Below, in pieces: positions 38,640 through 50,012 of a stretch of 64,000 nucleotides of DNA; within the stretch, counting starts at the first letter, position 1, and each line of letters starts with the position of its first letter. The notes beneath the pieces are model-generated. The model ran no database searches. It had not been told where the DNA came from and saw nothing but the letters and a program-made list of their open reading frames with translations. A program made the position numbers and the translations under genes. Source of the stretch: Artemia franciscana (lineage: Eukaryota > Arthropoda > Branchiopoda > Anostraca > Artemiidae); contig NC_088866.1 in NCBI RefSeq assembly GCF_032884065.1, forward strand, positions 48,147,490-48,211,489. Direction: 5' to 3'.

Positions 38640-38930
38640 AAATGGATTAAAATAGGTAGCACTGGGTTACGGCTAGAGCAACGGCCTAACTAGCCACAGT
38701 TTGAAGGCATCCATGCTTTAAGTAGTGAACATGGGCATGGAAAAGGACTCTATTGTTGGTATATGTTTAGCGATTGATTACCGCTACAGAAATAGTCTAA
38801 TCCTTCAACGGATTTCAGCATCCTTACTTTAAGTGGTGGGCATAAGGGAGATGGGATTTGGTTTGTGTGTAGCGCATGAGTTACCGCTGATGCAACAGTC
38901 TAACCATTCACGGCTTAGGTGATATATATA
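38640..38930 (+). repeat. three degenerate ~105-bp direct repeats
   Basis: Diverged copies near 38658, 38768 and 38872 share 'AGCG(A/C)(T/A)TGA(T/G)TTACCGCT', 'CA(A/G)TCTAA.C.TTCA.GG' and 'CATCC.TACTTTAAGT'. Non-coding. Confidence 0.45.
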
Positions 38931-39403
38931 TTTGCCATTTCAGTTGAATTAACACCATTTTAAATGCAAATTTTCTAACGCTTTTTTCATTTTTCCGTCT
39001 TGAGGTTTTGGATCTAAACAGGTCTTTTGAAATATAAAATTGATGCGTATATTCAATATTTTATATATCCTATTGATGATATGTAATAATTTGATATGTT
39101 TCAATATTTAATGGAGAGTTTCACATCAATATATAGATAATCACTATTATCTTTCTCTTTTCTTTCAATAGCCTTTAAAATCTTACCTTTATCTAATTTT
39201 TTTACATTTCTTTTCACAATCAGGTGCATAATTTTATATGTCACTCCAACGTCTAAATCTTCTTTCCTAATATTTTGATTATATTTATTTTCCATTTTCA
39301 TTTCGCTTAAAAATTTCCCCATTAGCTGATTATTTTACTTCACAAAATTATAAATCGGAAATAACTTATCTAAAAAAATAGTCTCTGTCTAACTTTTAAC
39401 AAG

Positions 39404-39760
39404 TCTCCGGTAGTGCAAATGGTTAGAGCCCTTTACTCGGAAGAGAAAGGTTTGAGGTTCAATTTTGGAAGCCTGCAACATTTTAGTGGTTCTACATGTC
39501 AAATGAAACATAAAAAGATTGGATAAAATGTACTTACTGGCCAGCATGGCCGAATTAGTAAAGCGTTTGATTGATCATTGGTTGCAACCCAGCAGTCCGA
39601 CTCTGACTGTTACCTCGTTTAGCAGTCGATGATGTCAATACGATCTTGGCCCCAGATCAAGGAGTAAGAAGTAACCAGCTTCCGTCTAAACATAATACCC
39701 TGCGGGGTTTCCTCAGAACCCAGGCTGATGTGAGATCACCAACAAAAAAACATAAGAAAA
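39404..39760 (+). mobile_element. tRNA-derived SINE candidate with two tRNA-like heads
   Basis: First head (39404-39475): 'AGTGCAAATGGTTAGAGC' (box A-like) and 'GAGGTTCAATTTT' (box B-like). Second head (39540-39600): 'TGGCCGAATTAGTAAAGCG' and 'GGTTGCAACCCAGC'. Then a non-tRNA body with 'CCCTGCGGGGTTTCCTCAGA' and an A-rich tail (39740-39760). Both box B motifs deviate from GGTTCGANNCC, so neither is likely a working tRNA. Confidence 0.5.
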
Positions 39761-39779
39761 TAAGTATGGATAACAGTCT

Positions 39780-42350
39780 GAGGGAGGGGTTTTGAAATAA
39801 AAAAAAAAAAATATTTTCATTTAATTTTTAGTTTATGTATATATTATATTAATCTTATCTATTGAACATTAAAAATTTATTGAATCCAGTAATTTTAAAG
39901 TATTCTTTGAATAAATATTTGGATAACTCAGTAAAGAAATATTTTTCTAACCCTATCTAATAATTCAATTGCTTTTTAATTCTTTATTCTATTGTATATA
40001 AATTGTTATTCTATTGGATATGAGATATACATTTATTAAGAAAAGAAAACAAACACGCATAAATTATTTATACTATTCTTATTAAATAATTTTTGGGGTC
40101 TTATCTATAAAATTAATAATTAAATGATAAGCAAAAAAAAAAAAATCATTCTTTTGCTGTACTAAGTTTCTCCGGGTTGAATACAGACTGAATCTTCGAG
40201 AAACTCACGAAAAATTGGTGTGTCATTTTCTGCAGAGATGCAGGCTGTATGCGTCATCTTTGTTCGAATTGTGAAAAGAAACTATATGACCTTTTTAATA
40301 AAAGGATGAAGCGAACAGAAAATGAGCACAAATAGAGCAATTATTAAACAATCAAAATTAAAGGATGGAAGGTAAGAGGGGTTTTATTTATGTCTTGACT
40401 TTTACAGACATTATGTAATATTTTTAACCATTTAATTTCATTTGTTTCATAAATTTTTCACAAGGAAAAACTGTAATGTCTTGTTTAACTCATTTTTCGT
40501 TCAATCATTTTTTCTTTAGTCAATTCATCCAATTTATACATAGCAAGAATTTCTGAATAGAATGAATAAGCAGTTTTATACGTTGCCTTTCTTTCTGCTA
40601 TTCCTAGATATTTTCAATTATTTCAATCAGACTTAAAGACTTAAATCCTAATACTTTAAGAAGCAAGGGGCAATAGAGCAAAATCAGATAAGCCTGCAGC
40701 GCTAAATATAAATTTAGTAAAAATGTGCTTTCAGCACCCGTGCGTTACTTTAGAATGTACTGTACTGAATATGGAAATCAGCCACCCTGACTTCTAAGCT
40801 TAATTATAGCAATGAAGATTACAGTCAACGTACTAAAACTTTACATTTTTGAATTGTATTGAAACATGTTTTAATTTCTTATTTTTATATTATGATACAA
40901 TTATATATTAGCATATATTTTAATATCAACGACTTCCATGATTGCTTTTCCTTCTGAAAATGTAACTCAGTGGATGTTGTATGGATTCGCAGGTGCTTGA
41001 TCTAATAAAAGTTTAGTTTCCATATCAGCAGTGGGTCTACATTGATAAATATTCGATTCATGCTTTGAAACATCAAAACAAAATAAAGAATATACTGTTT
41101 AAAAATAACTGTAACTTACAATTGTTCTACTGTACACATTTTTATGTTGTAATTTTCATTTTTATGTCCTAAAATTCAGTGAGAATGGAATTGCCCAAAA
41201 TAATGTTTTGACGGGAGTGTATTTTATGAGGAAGGATTTTTTAAAGGGGAGCTTCTCATTAGGGGAGGGGCCTGTACACAAGAAATTATGGGAAGGGCAT
41301 ATACTCACGAAGGGATAAGAGTAGGATAGACTGGCATAGGAAATGTTTTAAAGAATTTCGAGAATTTAAAGAATAACTTGTAAACTTTAGGTCAGCCTCG
41401 TTCAGTATGCTTGCATAAATATTTTGATTCGTTAAAAGGCTAAGTCTGCCAAAAAGTGATTAAATAATATCGTTTTCTATGCTTAATAAGGTAGTCTATG
41501 CTTCTCAGTTTAATTATGTTTGAAAAATTGTTATATACTACGATCAGCAACCGTGAAACTTTCTCTTGAGGAGCTATAATAGAGGCATTATCAAAGGAAA
41601 TTAAAAAAAATCCATCTTAATTTTGGATTACGGAAAAAGACCTTTTGTGCTAAAAAAAGATGAAAATACTCCCCCCAAGATTTGAAATATGTGTTTTTTT
41701 TTTGTCTTGAGTATTCCTTTAATCCTTGTTTCACTTTTTGAGAGTTCAAATCGACAAAAGAGTTAGTCACCTCGATGTTGGTTCAAGGATCCTATTTGAT
41801 GCAGTAGCAAAGCAGTCTGTTTGATCATTTGATCATGATCTGATCAAATCATGATCATGATCATTTGATCTGATTTGATCAGCATCCCAACGTGATCTGA
41901 GTTCAGACCGACGTTAACCATGTTAGTTTCTATCCCCAAGACAAATTTACTGGACCAAAGAGAGAAGACTAAATGAAATCGAAGTTTTATAAAATCAATC
42001 TAGCACCATTACTCATTTGAGTGAGAGAAAATAGCCCCCTTGGCTGTAGTAAGGTTGCTACAAAATAAAAAAATACCCAAGTAAGAGACATAATAAATTG
42101 ATGTTAAAAAAATATGACGGAGAAAATAGGAGCATTTCTTGGTGTATTCTTTCCAGAAGTTTATCCTAATAATTTATTTTCTTTAAACCTTCATTGTCTC
42201 CCCTGTCCTTTCTTCAAGAGGACACCTATCCTTTCTCCCTTTTACGAAGGAGAAAATAGGAGCATTAAATTGTAACTCTTGCCATGGATTAAAACTTCAT
42301 TTTTCTTTTCGTCAATTTGCAAATTTTCAGCGAGACCTATCTGATTGATT
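39780..42350. other. AT-rich intergenic stretch
   Basis: No ORF resembling a protein. Contains poly-A runs, a cluster of GATC words (41820-41882) and the short direct repeat 'GGAGAAAATAGGAGCATT' at 42119 and 42249. Nothing else recognised. Confidence 0.4.
41820..41882. repeat. GATC/TGATCA-rich palindromic patch
   Basis: Eight GATC words in about 60 bp, several as TGATCA or ATGATCAT, making multiple overlapping palindromes. Probably a slipped simple repeat. Confidence 0.7.
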
Positions 42351-42356
42351 ATATAC

Positions 42357-42457
<101 letters not shown>

Positions 42458-42459
42458 CA

Positions 42460-44080
42460 TACATATATATTCTCGAAAACATTACTATAATTTTTCCTGA
42501 AAATTTACATACAGCTATTTTCCGTTGTGAAAAAAGACCGAAATAGGTCATAACTTTAAAAAAAATTGTTAAGGGGCTTTAGTTAATTTGGAAATATTTT
42601 TGTGTGTGTGAATGACGTTAATAAAACATTGACATCTAATTCCCTAATGGTTTTACTTTCTACAGCAAACAAAATAGAATGGAATTGAAGTTGTTTTACG
42701 ACAGAGATAACAAGCTGTATTTGTTTTCAACGAGCGAATCTAGGTCCCTGGTACTTTTTATATATAAAGTAATAATTTTGCCGAGTGACCCAAAACAGCA
42801 TTGGCTCTTTTTGTCAAAAACATCATTATCAGTTCATCAGTTTCAATTCTTTTCGACCCATTCTTTACGTAAAAGAGGATTAGATGGAGGGTCTTAAGCC
42901 CAACAGCCTTTCAACTGTACTCCTAAAATAACCCTGAACGACCACTAATCGAAAGAGATGCAACATGCACGCATCTAATGTTAGGCAGAGACCTGGGAAG
43001 GAATTTATACCCTAGTCCTGCTTTAGTGTCTTTAATTAGGCAGATAATAATTTATATTCCCCAAAGAATGGCCTGATTCTTCTATCAATTCATATGATCA
43101 AACACCCATGCAGAAAATACAATAAGAAGAGAAAGTTCATCTTCAGGCATGAATACATTTGTTTTCATTCTACACCTATTTTGTAATATATTTATTTGTC
43201 ACCAAAATGTTACAATACAATCATTATTACAATTCAAATTAATTACCAATTCAAAACACACGCTCAAAAATAGCTGCTGCAACAGGAATGATTTGTTTTC
43301 TGGTTAGATGAAAAAAAGCTTAAGACACAAAGTTTAAAACAGTAAAATAGATGGCAGGACGACAAAGATGCTATTTAGTAGTTGTGAAGACGAATTTTTT
43401 TTCCGTAAAAAGCTATCTTAATCCTTACAAAAGGAATAATTTTGTTAATTTAAGGCTATTTCACCGGAAGGGGGGGGGGGGGAGGCTTGAGGCTAGTAAA
43501 AAAAAAACATACATCCAACACTCTTTAACACAGAAAAAAAAGTTTTGGGTACTTGGATGTTAATGCATGCGCTGGAGAGAAAGTTGGGTCAGAGCAATAC
43601 TCATATTTTAGTAATGAGCATATAAAGCATACCCATATTTAAGAGATTCCCAAGTGTTATCCCAATATTTCCGCTTAATTCACCTGCTTTTAGAATAAGA
43701 AATAAACCAGTACTCTCTCCAATACAAATAATTTAGACCCCCACCCATTCTATAATGATTTCCTACGTACAATTCAGACAGAATGAAAACATTGAAACCC
43801 TCTCCAGCACTAATTACTGGGCATTACATTTGGTAGAATTTCATCTAACTGAGCCATTTACAGTATTTATTTAGTGTCTTCATTAGAATACATGAAGTGT
43901 AACTACTTCACTAACAGAACCACCCAGTACCGAGGAGCCTTAATTCACTCCCCCTCTGTTATTTCACAATGAAGCCTTTTAAAAATAAAAAGGGCATTTA
44001 CTCTTCAGTTTGCATCCCAAATGGCACCTCTGCAGTAAAACCCTTCAAAATCAAAACATAAAGCGAAAAACTACTATTCC
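42460..44080. other. intergenic stretch, no gene seen
   Basis: Small ORFs at 42679-42897 and 43351-43563 have no recognisable motifs. Contains a polypurine run at 43470-43483. Confidence 0.35.
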
Positions 44081-44081
44081 A

Positions 44082-44260
44082 GGCAAGGGCATATCCAGGA
44101 TTTTTGTTCTGGGCCAGGGGAGGGGGACTTTGTTTCTATGATTTGTTCAAAAAGTCCTTTGAATGGATTTTGTTACTTTTTGGAGAATCATATCATTGTT
44201 TTTTTGGCAGAGGGGGGGTGTTCAAACTTGGTAACCCCTTGTATACGGCTTGACTCCGGG
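44082..44260 (+). repeat. MITE-like G-tract repeat
   Basis: 'CAAGGGCATATCCAGGATTT' and a G-rich run near 44115, then 'GGGGGGGTGTTCAAACTTGG' and 'CCCCTTGTATACGGCTTG'. This is the '…ATCCAGGA…GGGG…GAACCCC…GTATACG' plan of short non-autonomous DNA elements. No TSD verified. Confidence 0.4.
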
Positions 44261-44329
44261 AAATTACAGCTTGAAATAATTTGTAATCACAGATTCTTGT
44301 CAAATTCCTGCACTATCAAGAAAAGATAG

Positions 44330-46850
44330 TAATTTTCGGATTAGTAATTTAGTAAAACCCAGTTATTTGACTTAAACAACTTGGAATGCACTCAGATGGG
44401 CCATATAAATTTTATACCGTCGCACCCTACACTTCTAGGGGGGTAAATTAACTGAATAATGTTGAAATAATCGAAACTGATTCAGCAATTACTGAGGTTT
44501 TACCAATATAAGACTGTAAGGTCATTTGGTAGGAGGGGAGACATTTCTCACCAAGAAGTAAAAAATACTTGTAATTGAAGTAAAAGAGAGACAAAATTCA
44601 TTAGAAACCGGCAAAAATGTTCTTTAGTTTGTACCAGGAAAATCTAGAGGCAAATTTACTACTCATGGTTCATGACCACTTCCTTGGGTCAACCAAAAGT
44701 TGTAAAACCATCAAAAAAGCACATAAAGGGTTTTGATTACAAAGGGTTGTTTATATTAACATTGAATTTATATAACATAAGAAATAAAACTCCGAAAAAG
44801 TAAGCATGCACTCATTTTAAGGACAATCAAACGAACACTTATAGTTTTTAAGGGATAAAAAGTAAGATTGATAAAAGTAAGAAATCTCTTCAGGTTGGAT
44901 TAATTAACTTATTAAATGATTATTTCAATTTAGATTCATTTAAATTTTTGAACTATAATTTGTGAAATAGTAAACTAATTTACTAAGTAATTAAAACTTT
45001 ACTAGTTAATCCTAAGTTTGGCCGCTGAGTTTCAAAAATGTTATAAGACATTTTTCGTGAAACTGAGAATTTTTATTCTCAGCGCCATCTATCAATTGGC
45101 TGAATCACTTTGCCTTTATTTTACTGGATTCCCAAGATAGTTGTATGTTTCTAAGGAAAATGTTAAGTAATTATATTACTACGTGAATAAAAACACAGGT
45201 AATATTCCTGCAATAATAATAATTTAATTTTAATCCAAAGAAGAAAATAAACCCATTTTTTAATAACATATATCACATGATAAATGAAATAAAACTAATT
45301 AACCATTCGTAGAGGATTAATCAACCTTTTTTCAATCACATAATTACATTTAATTACTTTCTTTTCTAAATATTTACTTCTGTGGAATCTTGTACTAATT
45401 AATAAATATAAGCGTTATATCCTTTCTTACTCTCAAATATAGTTATAAATTTCAGATTCTAATATTCATTTTTTGCTACCTATTTTATGAAACAAAAAAT
45501 CTTAATAAAAAGGTCGCAATTAACCGTCGAAAAGCCCACAACACATTTTTTAGTTATTATGCCTTGAAACATAACACCTTTTGAGATACTGAGCTATGTT
45601 TGCCGTAAATTTGATGTAAAAAAAAAACAAAAAAAAAAAAACGTTTGCATAAACAAATGCCCATAAATAAATTTTTGGTATATTGCCTGTAAAACTGTTG
45701 TCAATATTTAGTTTTTTTTTGTAATTTCATAAAGATTTATGTCGCGAAACATAACACCTTTTGAATTATTGAGCTATGTTTACCACATACTTAATTAGAA
45801 TTCTACTATTTAATAAGAACCAGAATTATACAGATTTAATAACTAATTACATTTAATTAATACTAGAAAATGGCTTTTTTTTAGAAACAATTAAGAGCAT
45901 GTAAAGTTATTAAAAAACACTGCCCAGCGTTTCAGATATTAAAAAAAAAATCCAAGCTCTGATCGCAGATTTATTTACATTTTTCCCATTAAAAAATACT
46001 GTTAGACTACAAAAAACATAAAAAAAGAAAAATATAAAAAAATTAGTAATTAACTAGTAGGCTATTCAAATTAATATATAAATTTAAGTATGCACTGAAT
46101 TGAGTTCCATTAAATTATTCGCATTTTTGATAAGTAAGACTTATTAAATATTACTTTGACAAATAAAAAGTATTTAAAGTCGTTCGATATGATAAAGGAT
46201 AACCCTAGGTTGTCCATTTTTTTTGGTCAAACTGCTCAGATTTGATAAGGCAGTCTTACCATAGCTTATACAGCTTTAATAACAGATCCGAATAAATAAC
46301 TGAAAACTGAAAGCCAGCCCCTACTTTCCCAAAAATATTAAAAAAAACTTTAAACTACCCATTTTCAACCGGAGAAAGATATATTCGGTTTTAATAAAAC
46401 TTGAATCATAAGAAAGTGTGAATTTGTTTTTTGATTGAACAGAGCGGAATTTTCTTTTTGAAATTCAAGAAAGGACAGACCCTAAAATATTCTAGTATAC
46501 CTTCCTGGAAAACACTAAAAATTAGATCAAAAGAAGTATTATCGAATAAATTGACTGGTTTCGAAGTTTCTAGTTGTGCTAAACATATTGATTGTAATTT
46601 GCGTACACAGGATGCACACCATTTATGCTGTATGTATATTGGAAAAACGGCGTTTAGCATTTTTTACGTAAAAAAGGTTGTCTACTGTAAGAGGGCGTTG
46701 TCACCATAGCACCTATATTAAAGGCGTAGTCCAAAATACTCTCTGGAGTAATTGAATGATACAATTTTTGCCTCCCCCAAACTTCCATTAATATTTGTTT
46801 GAAGGCTCACAGAGAATTAGGAAATTTATGTATGCACTGTCCTTCCACCT
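44330..46850. other. AT-rich intergenic stretch
   Basis: A diverged direct repeat 'GAAACATAACACCTTTTGA' plus 'CTGAGCTATGTTT' occurs at 45565 and 45747. The ORF pair at 46406-46709 has no recognisable motif; its 'TTTATGCTGTATG.A.ATTGGA' phrase recurs at 47228, so it is repeat sequence. Confidence 0.4.
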
Positions 46851-47110
46851 ACGTAAAGATCTACTGGCCCTCCTTCACAATGGGTGATGTGCAAAGGCGT
46901 GGAGGGGGGAGTAGTTGCCCTCCGATCACTTTTGATTCTTAAAAAGCACTAGAACTTCCGATTTCCAATCAAATGATCCCTCTGAAGTTTATAAAGCGAC
47001 CTCTTCCATATGAACAACCCTGCGAAAAAAAGATAAATAAATAATAAAAAATTGGAGCCATATTGCCTTTACTATAGGCATTGCCTCTGAAATATGCTTC
47101 ACATATTTCA
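46850..47110 (+). repeat. family C fragment
   Basis: 'GAGTAGTTGCCCTCCGATCA', 'CTTCCGATTTCCAATCAAAT' and 'CTCTGAAGTTTATAAAGCGA' match one unit of the left arm of the 20.9-24.2 kb array. It ends in 'TTACTATAGGCATTGCCTC', comparable to the axis region 'GCACTGCCTATGGTATT'. Confidence 0.6.
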
Positions 47111-47119
47111 GTGTTTTTT

Positions 47120-48040
47120 CGATATTATACCCTCTCCCTAAATATCAGTCCCCTATTTAAAGGATTTCTGTATATTTTCCTGTCTCTAGCTATCTTCTGA
47201 ATTAACTATTTTCTGAGTATACGAGATTTATGCTGTATGCACATTGGATAGACAGCTTTTAGCTTAACAATTAGTAAAAGATTATAGGTTCCTTTAGTTT
47301 AAACTACCTTCTCATTAGCTTTTCAAATAGTTGACATATTTAAGAGCCCCTATCAATTTTTACCAAAATTGCTTTGGAAGCATCCTATGGTGCTGGGAAA
47401 ATTTACTAAGGTTTGCTTTCTCTTTGAGACGGTCAGCCGACACTGACATCCGTAAACTAACCCTTACAGTATCGAGCGTCATTAAGTCATTTAACAAAAG
47501 CAGTTTCCGCTCTTTGAGCGCTTTGTTTATAATAACATTCTATAACTCTTTTTTTCCCTCAAGTTATAATGAGCTTCTACTAATGAATGCCTTAAAGGGG
47601 TTAAATTTGGTTAATTAAGTGAAAGAAGTTAATATTTTAGAGATTAATTGAACATTAAATTCTTGAAGCCTGAATCTAACAAAGTTTTGATCCAAGAGTA
47701 AAGAAGGTAATAATTTAATAAGATATCAGAGAAATGGAATAAAGCACATTTTTAAACTGAAAAATGCTGAGAAAAAAATCATTTATTTAAATCGTTTTTT
47801 CGATTAAGTGGTGCACCATTAAGAAACTTCTGTGACCTAGCCTCATATCTAAGATCAACAATTTTTCTCCCGTATTTTCTGTAGTATTTTTTACGGCAGG
47901 TGCTATGGTAATGCTAACAAATGCTACTTTCATTTGCCAAAAAAAACTCGACGTCAGGGACGAATCCAGGGGGTAGTTTTAGAGGATATGCCCCCTTCCC
48001 TCAGTCGAAAGTTGCACTAATTATAGGGCGGAGTAGCGAA
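47120..48040. other. intergenic stretch, no gene seen
   Basis: One open frame (47331-47618) has no recognisable motif. A fragment 'GGACGAATCCAGGGGGTAGT' near 47956 resembles the G-tract MITE ends. Confidence 0.35.
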
Positions 48041-48049
48041 AAATACCAG

Positions 48050-48260
48050 TGGAGCAGCCAAGGTCATATTTAGAGGGGGGAGGTTTAGGGGGTTTGAACC
48101 CCCCCCCCCCCCGACAGTTTTGTCTAACACGTAAAAAACGTAACAAAAAAGGATATAAACAATTTTTTATGCGTTTTTTAGTTTTTCTGTGTCTCCTCCC
48201 CCCGAAAAAACCCTTGAGTGAAAAAATACCCCCAAGAAAAATCCTTGATACAGCCTTGGG
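48050..48260 (+). repeat. MITE-like G-tract/C-tract repeat
   Basis: 'AGCCAAGGTCATATTTAGAG', 'GGGGGGAGGTTTAGGGGG', 'TTTGAACCCCCCCC', then 'GTAACAAAAAAGGATATAAA' and 'ATCCTTGATACAGCCTTGG'. The same plan and the 'AAAAAGTAACAAAAATACAT' interior occur at 10420-10560. The ends AGCCAAGG and CCTTGG… suggest short TIRs. Confidence 0.5.
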
Positions 48261-48564
48261 AGTATCCCAAGTAAAGTTGGTGCCCCTCCCAAACATTAAT
48301 CCTTTTTGACCCTTGTTCGACGCATTCTACTCAAACAGTAGTTAGTTATTTCAAACTCCCGAAAAATTATTAATTTCAGACGATGGTCACCAGAAATGAT
48401 TGAGTTCAATTAAATAAATTAACTATTCAACTGCCATCTTAATATTCAAGTTTTGGGGGGCACTGGGAGCCACTGCATATGGAAGTCGTTATCCTTACAA
48501 ACTGAATTCATTTTTGCTATTTTTTGTAAGATATATGGATGCAGAAGTTTCCACTTGATCAATT

Positions 48565-48925
48565 CAAAGTACTTCTATTAAAAGTACCAAATGTCAATCT
48601 ATCTATTAAAATTAATCTTTAGTATAGATTTTATTTATAGATTTTGGTATAGATTAAATTTGGTTACAGAATTTTGATTTGGGGAAAACTGAGCGTGGGA
48701 CGGGGCCTAGGTGCCCTCCAATTTTTTTGGTCAATTAAAAAGGGCACTAGAACTTTTCATTTCCATTAGAATGAGCCCTCTTGGGTTCATTCGGAAATTT
48801 AATTTAATTCGGAAATTTGGGCTCATTTGGAATTTAAATAAATCTATACCAAAAATTAATCTTATTAATCTTTACCAAAAAATCTATACCAAATTTAATC
48901 TATCTATTAAAAGTACCAAATGTCC
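48565..48925. repeat. local direct and inverted repeats plus a family A piece
   Basis: 'TATTAAAAGTACCAAATGTC' occurs at 48577-48596 and 48905-48924. 'TATAGATTAAATTTGG' (48650) is the reverse complement of 'CCAAATTTAATCTAT' (48889). Between them, 48705-48785 is an inverted family A/C fragment ('GTGCCCTCCAATTTTTTTGG', 'AAAAGGGCACTAGAACTTTT'). Confidence 0.7.
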
Positions 48926-49555
48926 TTGGTACGTTTTATTGGCCTATGGTATGAACTGCAAAAAAAAAAAAAAAAATCATTTACACCCTTTAGATCAACC
49001 AAATACACTGTAGCAAGAGTTCTTCAGATGATGCCCGTGGAAATAGCTACACACACCCTTCTCCCACTACCTGGAAGGCAAGAGATAGTAATTTTTTTTT
49101 TTTTTAGCTCTTTTCCTATTGAAAGTGTAATTTAAAGTTTTCTATGGACAGGTTTAAGTGGCTGAAGGTTTTCTCATTATTTAGGTGAAGGTTTTCTCGT
49201 TATATCAAACTATACTAAAATTCATTCAAAGTTAAATCAAAATCATGTACGATACAATAATCCAAATAATGTGTGGGAAAAACATAAACTCTTTCTTTTT
49301 TTACAAAGGGAAATCAAATTGTTAAACCAAGTTGAACTAAAACTTTACACCGATTCTCAAAGGACGAAATAAAATGAAATATCACATTTTCAGTGATTAG
49401 AAATTTAACAATATAAAAGAAATTCTAACAATCAAAACAATAAAGAACTCAAAATTTGGATGGATAATGTTCTAAGAAAAAAGAAGAAGAAAAACCCAAC
49501 ACTAAAGACATACTGGCAAAATGATGACAAAAATTCGCCCTTAAACCGTCTCTAA

Positions 49556-49745
49556 GTTATAATTAAAATAATTATAATTAAAATTCTATAATTATAATTA
49601 ATTATAATAATTATAATTAATTAATATTTTAATATTAATTATAATTATTAATAATTAATTAATTAATTAATTAATATTAATTATAATTAATAATTATTAA
49701 TTATAATTAATAATTATAATTAATAAATAATTATAATTAAAATTC
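49556..49745. repeat. AATTATAATTAATTA palindromic simple-sequence tract
   Basis: About 190 bp made almost only of AATTATAATT, TTAATTAATT and ATTAATTATT words, each self-complementary; it can form many alternative hairpins. Lies just downstream of the calsyntenin stop on the gene strand. Confidence 0.9.
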
Positions 49746-49826
49746 AAGCTTAACACTGCCACCAAATGATCAAAGAACACAATAAAATGAAAATACTGAT
49801 TTGTCAAAATATGATTGTTATAAAAA

Positions 49827-50012
49827 TTAGAGGGATTGATCCCACTCTAAATCCTTAGATTGTGTGATATGGTCAACGCGAAAATCGTCATCGTCGTCAT
49901 CATCAAAGTCATAATCATCACTGCTATCATTACTGTCTGATGCCGAATCATCAGCAACTTCTGGTACTTGAGCAACTACCGTCATGGTTGCTTTCTCATT
50001 AGAATCTAATGC
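49827..50012 (-). CDS. Cals: calsyntenin terminal exon
   Basis: 186 nt, 61 codons plus TAA (49829-49827). Acceptor 'CCTTATTTTTAG' (50014-50013). Acidic run DYDFDDDDDDDF, C-terminus LEWDQSL. Its first ~55 nt ('GCATTAGATTCTAATGAG…GTACCAGAAGT') are repeated in degenerate form many times in the upstream intron. Confidence 0.88.
   Translation of the reverse strand, partial: ALDSNEKATMTVVAQVPEVADDSASDSNDSSDDYDFDDDDDDDFRVDHITQSKDLEWDQSL

Noticed and set aside
39404-39475. Functional tRNA gene
   Set aside because: Box B is degenerate (GGTTCAATTTT) and the acceptor stem does not pair; more consistent with a SINE head.
46406-46709. Overlapping 84- and 92-codon frames on opposite strands
   Set aside because: No motifs, and part of the sequence recurs at 47228, so it is repeat DNA rather than a gene.
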